Part shown: piece after piece, positions 1 to 4,423 of the stretch
Position numbering within the stretch: position 1 is the stretch's first letter
How the letters are laid out: every line of letters begins with the position of its first letter
From: Peptococcaceae bacterium
Lineage (GTDB): Bacteria > Bacillota > Peptococcia > Peptococcales > Peptococcaceae
NCBI GenBank assembly: GCA_017532485.1
Contig: JAFXJE010000201.1
Span: forward strand, 1 to 5,030
Reading direction: 5' to 3'
Length of the DNA: 5,030 nucleotides
Made by a program: the position numbers and the translations under genes
Notes under the pieces: model-generated
What the model saw: only the letters and a program-made list of their open reading frames with translations
Told to the model about the DNA's origin: nothing
Database searches by the model: none

Positions 1-42
1 CCTAAACAACCACAACAGCTATCATTCAATGATAGTCAATAA
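1..42 (+). CDS. 3' end of ssb-like gene (partial, second copy)
   Basis: These bases encode the last 13 residues (PKQPQQLSFNDSQ) and the stop of the single-stranded DNA-binding-like protein that is complete at 4472-4834. The frame and every base match. The gene is cut by the window edge because the sequence wraps around a circular plasmid; it is not a separate pseudogene. In this copy the gene lies upstream of the IS91-family insertion. The insertion falls beyond the terminator, so the coding sequence is not harmed. Confidence 0.9.
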   Translation, partial: PKQPQQLSFNDSQ

Positions 43-90
43 CGTCCGTATGTTCCTGAAGAAGAAAAGCAACATAATCCATACAACTAT

Positions 91-118
91 AAAGACAAGC
101 AAAGGCTTGTCTTTTTTT
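91..118 (+). terminator. Rho-independent terminator after ssb (copy 1)
   Basis: AAAGACAAGC (91-100) pairs perfectly with GCTTGTCTTT (105-114) around the loop AAAG, and a T-tract runs to 118. It lies 48 bases after the ssb stop and would end the rep-recombinase-ssb transcript. The IS91-family element is inserted at the end of its T-tract. Confidence 0.85.
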
Positions 119-131
119 ACTGTATAGGAAA

Positions 132-160
132 TTGCGTTTTTAAAAAAAGTATGATATAAT
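132..160 (+). promoter_or_regulatory. Strong inward-facing promoter in the IS end
   Basis: TTGCGT (132-137), a 17-base spacer and TATAAT (155-160), preceded by TG at 152-153, make an extended -10 promoter. Transcription would start near 167 and run across the non-coding IS end into the transposase gene as antisense. No open frame follows it, so it probably makes an untranslated RNA. Function is inferred only. Confidence 0.6.
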
Positions 161-181
161 AGAAAACGAGTCAAAAATGAC

Positions 182-221
182 ATAACAAAAAGAGGTAGTG
201 CAAAACCTCGGATAATGTTAT
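182..221 (-). terminator. Two-step hairpin downstream of the transposase
   Basis: GAGGT (192-196) pairs with ACCTC (205-209) around 8 bases. An outer ATAACA (182-187) can pair with TGTTAT (216-221). Read on the minus strand, the inner stem is followed by five T residues, so it could be a weak terminator for the transposase mRNA. It may equally be the structured oriIS end used for nicking. The 5-bp core stem is short for a terminator. Confidence 0.35.
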
Positions 222-288
222 TAAATTTTTGCTTTCTCCGTTAATTGAAAGTTGGCGCCTTGTGGTTTTGTGAAAATGGTTTAAAGTA

Positions 289-1419
289 TTAAGAAGAATT
301 GCCCCAAGATTTGAATTTTTCAAAAAACGGAGTGCCGTTAAGGCAAATTTGAAAAAGAGTCATTTTATGACCGCACTTGCACAAGAGAGGGTCGAAATGA
401 AATGACAGGGAAATAGACGTTCTCCATGAATTGCGAAGTGTATGGAAACGTCTTTTTTCTTTTGGAATAAACAAACGTAATTTATTCTCATGTTTATGAT
501 GTTTGGCATAAATGCCGTAATAACGAATCATCTTAAAATGTTTTTCGGGTATGTGGATAATTAACTTTTTGATGAAGTCAACGGCAGAAACAGTTTCAGT
601 AATTAAATTGTTGTCTTCGTGGCGGTTGTAGTGGAAAGTGACATTTTCGCCGTCATAATTATCAATTCTTGAAGTAGCAATAACAGGTCTGCCAAGATAT
701 CTTCCGATATATTTTAAAACATCCTGATTGTTTGTAAGAGTAGGTTTAGCATATACATAGAAACCATTAGGACAATGCTTGTAGATGTAAGATTTAACTT
801 TTTTAAAAGATTTGCCGATATGAGCTTCAAGATAATTCAATAAAGTAAAACGAAAAGATTTACGAAGTAGTTCATAATGAAAATGTTTAACGGTACGCCA
901 GATAGAGAAGTTACCGGAAGCACCTTCAGAAATAAGCATATGGATATGAGGGTTCCATTGAAGACTACGTCCGAAAGTATGAAGAACACAAATAAACCCG
1001 GGAGTAAAATTCTCGGATTTGCTAAGTTTTTTAAACATAAAGAAGATAGCATCTGCGGTAGCTTTAAAAAGAAAGTTTAGCAGGGAACGATCTTTTCTGA
1101 AAAAAATTCTTAATTCCTCAGGAATAGTAAAAACACAGTGTCTGTGGGAAGAGTGAACAAGTTTGAAAGACATGGCGGTTGAACGTTTTCTGGAGTAGAG
1201 GTTTCCGCAGGAGGTACAAAAACGACTTCTGCACCTGAAAGGAGAAACCATAAAATGAGAACAATGTTCGCAAAAGTAAAAAGCATACCCCCTTTTGTAG
1301 TCACCGCAATGAATCATTTTATCCACATTTTCAATAACAGTATCACGAATTTTAATATTAGAATTAAGAAGCTTGTGAAAATGGTCTGCAAAAATGTTTT
1401 GTAAAATACTCATATGCAT
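289..1419 (-). CDS. tnp: IS91-family (Y2/HUH) transposase
   Basis: A 376-residue rolling-circle transposase that would nick one strand of its element and move it by a single-strand intermediate. The N-terminal zinc-binding module shows C50-x2-C53, C63, C68-x2-C71 (Zn_Tnp_IS91 type). The metal-binding HUH motif is H158-I-H160 within WNPHIHML. The paired catalytic tyrosines are Y237 and Y241 in YIGRYLGR. A late RYYGIYAKHHK block and a C-terminal CKCGHK cysteine pair also fit the family. Length is normal and there is no frameshift, so it looks active. The first ATG (1417-1419) is followed by a second two codons on (1411-1413). Neither has a Shine-Dalgarno sequence, and a -10-like box abuts the first, so translation may be leaderless or weak. 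It points opposite to the plasmid genes. Confidence 0.92.
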   Translation of the reverse strand: MHMSILQNIFADHFHKLLNSNIKIRDTVIENVDKMIHCGDYKRGYAFYFCEHCSHFMVSPFRCRSRFCTSCGNLYSRKRSTAMSFKLVHSSHRHCVFTIPEELRIFFRKDRSLLNFLFKATADAIFFMFKKLSKSENFTPGFICVLHTFGRSLQWNPHIHMLISEGASGNFSIWRTVKHFHYELLRKSFRFTLLNYLEAHIGKSFKKVKSYIYKHCPNGFYVYAKPTLTNNQDVLKYIGRYLGRPVIATSRIDNYDGENVTFHYNRHEDNNLITETVSAVDFIKKLIIHIPEKHFKMIRYYGIYAKHHKHENKLRLFIPKEKRRFHTLRNSWRTSISLSFHFDPLLCKCGHKMTLFQICLNGTPFFEKFKSWGNSS

Positions 1420-1448
1420 ATTTTACCACAAGATTAGAAAAAAGAAAA
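1420..1448 (-). promoter_or_regulatory. Possible transposase promoter
   Basis: On the minus strand, TTTTCT (1448-1443), 17 bases and TAAAAT (1425-1420) preceded by TG form a fair extended -10 promoter. The -10 box directly abuts the first ATG of the transposase. A start about 7 bases on would fall at the second ATG and give a leaderless mRNA. The real promoter could lie further upstream, or outside the element. Confidence 0.4.
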
Positions 1449-1449
1449 G

Positions 1450-1500
1450 CCTACCCCTCAAGATTGAGGGGCAGGGGTGTTGATGTGCGAGTCATCGCAC
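1450..1500. other. Terminal hairpins of the IS (terIS side)
   Basis: Two perfect stem-loops occupy the end upstream of the transposase. CCCCTCAA (1454-1461) pairs with TTGAGGGG (1464-1471), extended by CCT/AGG past one mismatch. GTGCGA (1485-1490) pairs with TCGCAC (1495-1500) around GTCA. The second ends exactly at the element boundary. Structured ends are typical substrates of HUH transposases. CGAGTCA occurs in this end (1488-1494) and, in the same orientation, near the other end (167-173). Confidence 0.6.
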
Positions 1501-1626
1501 TTTTTTATATTTAGAACTTCGCTCTGCTTCCGCAAGCGTGCGCAACGCCAGCTACGCCGGCTTTTGCCCTACGCTTGCTATTTTACTGGTAAGCAAGCGC
1601 AACGCCAACTACGTCGGCTTTTGCAC
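1501..1626. repeat. Backbone repeat, copy 1 (circular overlap)
   Basis: Bases 1501-1626 are identical to 4905-5030, the end of the window. This copy is joined to the IS, and the other is joined directly to the ssb terminator. It contains the first covarying hairpin and most of the second. Confidence 0.95.
1532..1578. repeat. Structured repeat unit A (hairpin)
   Basis: The outer stem is GCAAGCGT (1532-1539) with ACGCTTGC (1571-1578). Inside, GCAA (1542-1545) pairs with TTGC (1564-1567), GCC (1547-1549) with GGC (1559-1561), and GC/GC closes a TAC triloop (1551-1557). It is 38/47 identical to unit B, 57 bases downstream. Nothing here codes for protein. The function is unknown; it could be a recombinase, relaxase or replication site. 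Confidence 0.75.
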
Positions 1627-1635
1627 TTTGCTTAC
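1589..1635. repeat. Structured repeat unit B (hairpin)
   Basis: This is a paralogue of unit A with the same fold. The outer stem is GTAAGCAA (1589-1596) with TTGCTTAC (1628-1635), and the inner pairs sit at the same positions. Of nine differences from unit A, eight form four compensated base pairs; only 1625 (A for C) is unpaired. The structure has therefore been conserved while the sequence drifted. Confidence 0.75.
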
Positions 1636-1653
1636 TTCAAATAATGCGCTCTA

Positions 1654-1681
1654 TTGTCGCTCGACAAGCTCGCTATATAAA
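1654..1681 (+). promoter_or_regulatory. Possible weak promoter into the structured region
   Basis: TTGTCG (1654-1659), 16 bases and TATAAA (1676-1681) resemble a sigma-A promoter. A transcript would start near 1688, ahead of the bracketed structure at 1727-2053. TTGTCG is also one arm of the palindrome TTGTCG-CT-CGACAA (1654-1667), so the match may be chance. Confidence 0.25.
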
Positions 1682-1766
1682 AGCTAGTTTTATCTCACTT
1701 GTTGGTCCTCCAATTTTGTGGTAGTCGGTTTTTTCTGCCCTTTGCCAAATGCACTTGATTCTCGGT

Positions 1767-1792
1767 AGCTTCTCGGCGTAGCCGAGTAAGCT
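1767..1792. repeat. Hairpin with GTA triloop
   Basis: AGCTT-CTCGGC (1767-1777) pairs with GCCGAG and AAGCT (1781-1792) around GTA, with one bulged T at 1787. Its tip, GCGTAGC, is a GNA-triloop mini-hairpin of the kind known to be very stable in single-stranded DNA. Confidence 0.7.
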
Positions 1793-1797
1793 TTGTT

Positions 1798-1848
1798 CGC
1801 GACTAGGGCGCATGCGGATTGTTGGCTATTTTTATGCGCCCTAGCGCG
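1798..1848. repeat. 15-bp stem-loop
   Basis: CTAGGGCGCAT (1803-1813) pairs perfectly with ATGCGCCCTAG (1834-1844). Across a single bulged A (1802), CGCG (1798-1801) pairs with CGCG (1845-1848). The loop is 20 bases. Confidence 0.8.
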
Positions 1849-1853
1849 TCCCC

Positions 1854-1914
1854 TAGAAGGCAATCGGCGAAGCCGACCGGTCAGCTTGTATCGGATTCTG
1901 ACCTTTGCCTTCTA
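1854..1914. repeat. Branched stem-loop
   Basis: TAGAAGGCAA (1854-1863) pairs with TTGCCTTCTA (1905-1914). It encloses two hairpins: TCGGC/GCCGA around GAA (1864-1876), and GGTCAG/CTGACC (1879-1884 with 1898-1903). This makes a three-way junction. Confidence 0.75.
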
Positions 1915-1923
1915 CCCCTACCC

Positions 1924-2012
1924 AGTGAAGAAAGCTAATAAAATAAAATGATCTAAAAAAAGAATAGCGTTTCAGCTGCTTTCTATTTAAGCTTAGTGTA
2001 GCTTTCTTCACT
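1924..2012. repeat. Long hairpin carrying TAGCGT (CS-6-like)
   Basis: AGTGAAGAAAGCTA (1924-1937) pairs perfectly with TAGCTTTCTTCACT (1999-2012). The 61-base interior is A/T-rich and contains TAGCGT at 1965-1970, near AATAG (1963-1967), which can pair with CTATT (1983-1987). In ssoA origins the CS-6 motif lies in a hairpin loop and stops primer RNA synthesis. Confidence 0.7.
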
Positions 2013-2013
2013 T

Positions 2014-2039
2014 TGCCCTTCCCCATAACCGGAAGGGCA
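2014..2039. repeat. 9-bp hairpin
   Basis: TGCCCTTCC (2014-2022) pairs with GGAAGGGCA (2031-2039) around an 8-base loop. It directly abuts the previous hairpin. No T-tract follows closely, so it is not a typical terminator. Confidence 0.7.
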
Positions 2040-2053
2040 GGGCAGAAAAAACC

Positions 2054-2510
2054 AATTCTTTTTTTAGTGAAGTGTTCCGCTATATTCTAAATATATGGAA
2101 AACTTAAAATCTTCGAGATTTTAGTTTCCCACACATTTATCATAGCTATATATCACTCCGAAGAACTAGATAGTTTATTTTGAATATGCTTCGGTCGAAG
2201 TTTTATTGCTCCGCGCGCCTTCGAACCTATCCTGCGCTTTGCGCTCCTCAATTCGCTTCAGGCTACGGCAATGATAGCGCCTTGCCTTCAGGTCAGTTGC
2301 GTCGCTACGTCGCTTGGAAGCTTCTCGGCAGGCTCCGCTCGAAGTTTAGCCGGACTGTATGTCAAGTCTTATTTCCTAGGAGAGTGTAGCTATTCCTTCC
2401 GCTTGCGCTCTGGCCACGTCTTGGTAGGGCTTAAAAAAAGCCCTCCAAGGCGTAGCCTTCTCCGCTACAACAGCGAGAAAAAAAGTCCTATATGTCTCTC
2501 AAAGACAAGC
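2054..2510. other. Non-coding stretch with multiple hairpins
   Basis: No gene is supported here: the open frames lack ribosome sites and run across inverted repeats. Visible structure includes a hairpin at 2097-2129 (TAAAATCT with AGATTTTA around TCG, extended by GGAAAC/GTTTCC with bulges), alternating arms CCGAAG, CTTCGG, TCGAAG and CTTCGA at 2158-2224, and GGCAA/TTGCC at 2267-2286. CTTGG plus AGGGCTT pairs with AAGCCCT plus CCAAG at 2420-2449. AAGGC/GCCTT around GTA (2447-2459) competes with that stem. The double-strand origin may lie here, but no recognised nick sequence was found. Confidence 0.5.
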
Positions 2511-2516
2511 TATAAT
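2511..2516 (+). promoter_or_regulatory. Possible -10 box for the 95-residue gene
   Basis: A perfect TATAAT lies 67 bases before the ATG at 2584. No good -35 box is seen 16-18 bases upstream, where the sequence is CTATAT-like. The promoter is therefore weak, needs an activator, or is not real. Confidence 0.35.
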
Positions 2517-2583
2517 ATGACTGAAAGACTTCCTTTATTTAATACATTAGAAACAACTGCAACGGAGCAGAGAAAGGAGAAAA

Positions 2584-2871
2584 ATGGCAAGAAGAACACA
2601 GAACTTAGATAAGGCTGTAGAAATGGCACTATTCACACTAGCAACAGGAGCGAAAACCACGGAAATCAAAACAGTCTATAAAAACGGTGAGGAAGTGGAA
2701 ACGGTGGAAACTGTAAAGCAACTAGCACCTGACTACAAGGCACTACAAATGTGGTTATGCGCAAAAATGCCTGAAATATGGGGAGATTTAGCAAACCGAG
2801 AGGATGGCAGAGTAGACGAACTCTTAGAAAAAATAACAGAGCTATGCGAAAGCCAAGAGAAAGTACAATAA
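2584..2871 (+). CDS. Small hypothetical protein, 95 residues
   Basis: The gene starts at an ATG preceded by AAAGGAG (2573-2579, spacing 4) and is followed at once by a strong terminator, so it looks genuine. The protein is soluble with no membrane segment. Residues 26-57 (EIKTVYKNGEEVETV, then QLAPDYKALQMWLCAKMPEIWGD) resemble, from memory, the tail of some phage small-terminase-like proteins (APD...ALIFWL..R.P..W.D). The likeness is short and gives no function. The last third is acidic and probably helical. Its place just upstream of rep is where small copy-control genes often lie in rolling-circle plasmids, but no helix-turn-helix or ribbon-helix-helix is clear. Function is unknown. Confidence 0.75.
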   Translation: MARRTQNLDKAVEMALFTLATGAKTTEIKTVYKNGEEVETVETVKQLAPDYKALQMWLCAKMPEIWGDLANREDGRVDELLEKITELCESQEKVQ

Positions 2872-2896
2872 AAAAAAGGCTTCGGAAAGCCTTTTT
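2871..2896. terminator. Bidirectional intrinsic terminator
   Basis: AAAAAGGCTT (2873-2882) pairs perfectly with AAGCCTTTTT (2887-2896) around CGGA. T residues follow on the plus strand, and the A-tract 2871-2877 gives a T-tract on the minus strand, so it can work both ways. It ends the 95-residue gene and is well placed to end an antisense RNA coming from rep. Confidence 0.85.
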
Positions 2897-2909
2897 ATGC
2901 TCTAAATGG

Positions 2910-2938
2910 TTGACAAACCACCCTTAATATGCTATTAT
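2910..2938 (+). promoter_or_regulatory. rep promoter
   Basis: A consensus -35 TTGACA (2910-2915), a 17-base spacer and TATTAT (2933-2938) predict a start near 2945 and a leader of about 40 bases. TGGTT/AACCA (2907-2920) can fold over the -35 box. An imperfect palindrome (2940-2955, centre TCGA) at the start site could be an operator. Confidence 0.8.
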
Positions 2939-2970
2939 GATATTGTCGATAACATAAACAACATACCGAG

Positions 2971-2978
2971 AGGAGGTG
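2971..2978 (+). promoter_or_regulatory. Ribosome binding site of rep
   Basis: AGGAGGTG is a near-perfect Shine-Dalgarno, 7 bases before a TTG codon (2986). It decides the unusual start, since the next in-frame ATG is residue 42, too far inside the protein. Confidence 0.85.
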
Positions 2979-2985
2979 TACCATT

Positions 2986-3900
2986 TTGGACAATTATAAC
3001 ATAATAGACGTAAAAAGTCAATCCATACTAGAGAAATTAGCTGAAAGAATAAAATATAAAGAAAGGATATTACCATACCTAGAGGAAGTCTACACAAGCG
3101 ACACCAGTATGACAATAGCTGATAGGATAGAGCAAAAAGTTGAGAACCTTAAAAATTGCGCAAAGGAAATTATGCTACATGATGAGACGGGACAAATAAC
3201 AGGAGCAAAATTCTGCAAGCACAGGCTCTGTCCAGTCTGTAACTACCGAAGGAGTACCATGCTATGGCATAAGGTCAAAGAGGTCATAAAGGACCTTGAT
3301 ACAGACTTTCTGCTTATTACCTTAACAGTAAGAAACTGCGAAGGATGTCGGTTAAAGGAAACGATAGACCATATACTGCAGTCATTTCATCGAATCACCT
3401 CCAGAAGAAAATGGCGCAAATGTTTTCATGGCTTTATAAGAGGGCTAGAGATTACATACAACTATGAGAAGAACACGTTCCATCCGCACATACATATACT
3501 GGTGTCAACTAGCCCTGAATACTTTAAGGAAGAGTATTTAGATATACAAACCTTAAGGGAATGGTGGGTACAGTCTGCAAAGCTAGACTATTATGTCCAA
3601 GTAGATATTAGAAAGGTAAAGGATAAAGACAATGCAATAGCCGAGGTTGTAAAGTATGCGGTCAAGATTGCTGACATATTAGAGCAAGAACAGGACGAGC
3701 AAAGACTGCAGGCTACTAAAACTTTATCACAGGCAATAGCAAATCGCAGACTAATGTCTACTGGTGGAAATATAAAAAAGCTAGCCAAAATAAAGAAAAT
3801 AAACCTAGAGGATGATGTGCTTGATGAGGTATATGAAAAGCGAAAAAATTCAAAGTATTTCGTCTACAAAGACGGCAAGTATGTCGAGGAAAATTTTTAA
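2986..3900 (+). CDS. rep: Rolling-circle replication initiator, Rep_1 (pC194/pUB110) type
   Basis: A 304-residue HUH endonuclease that would nick the plasmid double-strand origin, stay bound to the 5' end and religate after one round. Visible in order are a cysteine cluster C77-KHRL-C82-PV-C85, motif I FLLITLTV (108-115), RGLEITYN (152-159), the HUH motif H168-I-H170 in FHPHIHILV, WWVQSAK...VQVDIRKV, and motif III E220-VVK-Y224. Y224 is the likely nucleophile. E220 sits four residues before it, the same Glu-Tyr spacing as in pC194 RepA, where the Glu prevents repeated rounds. Start is TTG. It is the first gene of a likely rep-recombinase-ssb operon, with its own consensus promoter and a probable antisense RNA. 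Length is normal and the protein appears intact. Confidence 0.95.
   Translation: MDNYNIIDVKSQSILEKLAERIKYKERILPYLEEVYTSDTSMTIADRIEQKVENLKNCAKEIMLHDETGQITGAKFCKHRLCPVCNYRRSTMLWHKVKEVIKDLDTDFLLITLTVRNCEGCRLKETIDHILQSFHRITSRRKWRKCFHGFIRGLEITYNYEKNTFHPHIHILVSTSPEYFKEEYLDIQTLREWWVQSAKLDYYVQVDIRKVKDKDNAIAEVVKYAVKIADILEQEQDEQRLQATKTLSQAIANRRLMSTGGNIKKLAKIKKINLEDDVLDEVYEKRKNSKYFVYKDGKYVEENF
2993..3021 (-). promoter_or_regulatory. Antisense promoter inside the rep start
   Basis: Reading the minus strand, TTGACT (3021-3016), a 17-base spacer and TATAAT (2998-2993) with an upstream TG form an extended -10 promoter, close to consensus in every part. It overlaps rep codons 3-12 and points at the rep leader. 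Confidence 0.65.
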
Positions 3901-3920
3901 CAATCATAAAAAAGTAAACT

Positions 3921-3930
3921 GAAGGAGGTG
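3921..3930 (+). promoter_or_regulatory. Ribosome binding site of the recombinase
   Basis: GAAGGAGGTG lies 4 bases before the ATG at 3935. It is a strong site just after the rep stop, with no terminator between them, which supports co-transcription with rep. Confidence 0.8.
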
Positions 3931-3934
3931 TATC

Positions 3935-4423
3935 ATGCGAGTTTATGCTATCGACAAGGAGAACAAAAGAGAAGAGTTTGAAAAGAGACTAGACTATAAA
4001 TATAGGCTAATATACAGGCTAGGAGTAGCAACGGGCTTAAGGGTATCCGATATAATAACACTAGAAAAAAGGGCACTAGAAATAAGAGAGCCAACTATCA
4101 GGGAGCAAAAGACAGGAAAAAGCAAGAGGATATACATTCCGGCTAAACTTCGTGCGGAGCTAAAGAGTTACAGCCAAGCCAATGAAAAGTATATATTCCA
4201 AAGCGATATATCCGGAACGGGACATATAACAAATCAAGCCGTATGGAAGCACTTCAAAAAAGTAGCCAAGGAAGTTGGAATCAAGATAAATGTTGGCACT
4301 CATACAATGAGGAAAGCAAAGGTATATAACCTAATGAAAAAGGGAAAGGACTATACCTATATAAAAAACAAGCTCAACCATAGCAACCTAGCAGATACTC
4401 TGCTGTATATGCTAAAGCCATAA
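3935..4423 (+). CDS. Minimal tyrosine recombinase (catalytic domain only)
   Basis: A 162-residue site-specific recombinase. All core catalytic positions can be read: R36 in ATGLRVSDI, a lysine in KTGKSKR (59-65), H123-TM-R126, H149 in LNHSN and the nucleophile Y158 in LLYML. Spacings R126-H149 (23) and H149-Y158 (9) are the same as in XerD. The protein is about half the length of XerC/D or phage integrases. It has no N-terminal core-binding or arm-binding domain and ends four residues after the tyrosine, lacking the usual C-terminal exchange helix. It sits 34 bases after rep with its own strong ribosome site. A role in multimer resolution, or in using a folded single-stranded site, is inference. 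Its target site is not known. Confidence 0.9.
   Translation: MRVYAIDKENKREEFEKRLDYKYRLIYRLGVATGLRVSDIITLEKRALEIREPTIREQKTGKSKRIYIPAKLRAELKSYSQANEKYIFQSDISGTGHITNQAVWKHFKKVAKEVGIKINVGTHTMRKAKVYNLMKKGKDYTYIKNKLNHSNLADTLLYMLKP

Larger units (their letters stand above)
1..119. repeat. Terminal direct repeat, copy 1 (circular overlap)
   Basis: Bases 1-119 are identical to 4793-4911. They hold the ssb 3' end and its terminator. The sequences part at base 120: here the IS91-family element begins, while after 4911 the plasmid backbone continues. This marks the plasmid as circular (4792 bp with the insertion). Confidence 0.95.
120..1500 (-). mobile_element. IS91-family insertion sequence
   Basis: The boundaries come from comparing this filled site with the empty site at 4905-4911. 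Backbone identity stops at 119 and resumes at 1501. TTTTTTA is present on both sides (113-119 and 1501-1507) and only once in the empty site. The insert is thus 1381 bp plus either a 7-bp duplication or 7 bp of microhomology. It contains one transposase gene with HUH and paired-tyrosine motifs and zinc-finger cysteines. The two ends are not inverted repeats of each other, as expected for IS91-type rolling-circle transposons. The end upstream of the transposase closes with a perfect hairpin (1485-1500). IS91-type enzymes are not known for target duplications, so microhomology is the likelier reading. Confidence 0.85.
1727..2053 (+). other. Putative single-strand origin (sso, ssoA-like)
   Basis: GGTTTTTTCTGCCC (1727-1740) and GGGCAGAAAAAACC (2040-2053) are a perfect 14-bp inverted repeat. 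Between them lie consecutive stem-loops: 1767-1792, 1798-1848, a branched one at 1854-1914, 1924-2012 and 2014-2039. TAGCGT (1965-1970), the CS-6 motif known from ssoA lagging-strand origins, sits in the terminal part of the 1924-2012 hairpin. In rolling-circle plasmids such regions fold on the displaced leading strand and bind host RNA polymerase for priming. Position upstream of rep and orientation fit. I did not identify the companion RSB motif. A structured non-coding RNA is the main alternative. Confidence 0.55.
2871..2986 (-). ncRNA. Predicted counter-transcribed RNA against the rep leader
   Basis: A minus-strand promoter at 2993-3021 would start RNA near 2986, exactly at the rep start codon. 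It would run through the rep ribosome site (2971-2978) and leader, ending at the two-way terminator, for a length of about 90-115 bases. It would be fully complementary to the rep 5' leader and could block translation of Rep, as counter-transcribed RNAs do in pMV158- and pUB110-type plasmids. It also runs against the rep promoter (2910-2938), so collision is possible. Inferred from promoter and terminator placement only. Confidence 0.5.

Noticed and set aside
877..1080. Plus-strand frame of 67 residues and minus-strand frames at 837-1052 and 1110-1304
   Set aside because: Shadows of the transposase gene, with no ribosome sites or recognisable motifs.
1532..1635. CRISPR-like array
   Set aside because: Only two units, each an imperfect hairpin with covarying arms, no regular spacers and no cas genes.
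1854..1914. tRNA-like cloverleaf
   Set aside because: The branched fold has only two inner hairpins, no T-loop GTTC consensus and no CCA-end context.
2180..2389. Open frame of 69 residues on the plus strand
   Set aside because: No ribosome site, it runs over several inverted repeats, and the composition (many C, S, R, P) is unlike the plasmid proteins.
2420..2449. Terminator at the CTTGG/CCAAG stem-loop
   Set aside because: No T-tract follows on either strand; the A/T run is in the loop.
2501..2510. AAAGACAAGC shared with the ssb terminator arm (91-100), which could pair with GCTTGTCTTT
   Set aside because: A single 10-base match in a low-complexity context with no second line of evidence; likely chance.
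2271..2612. Open frame of 113 residues, or its last 31 codons from ATG 2517
   Set aside because: No Shine-Dalgarno at 2271 or 2517. The ATG at 2517 overlaps the putative -10 box, and the frame overlaps the well-supported gene at 2584. Treated as a chance frame through structured DNA.
2924..3115. Minus-strand frame of 63 residues across the rep start
   Set aside because: Shadow of the rep promoter and 5' end; no ribosome site. The antisense promoter is better explained by a regulatory RNA.
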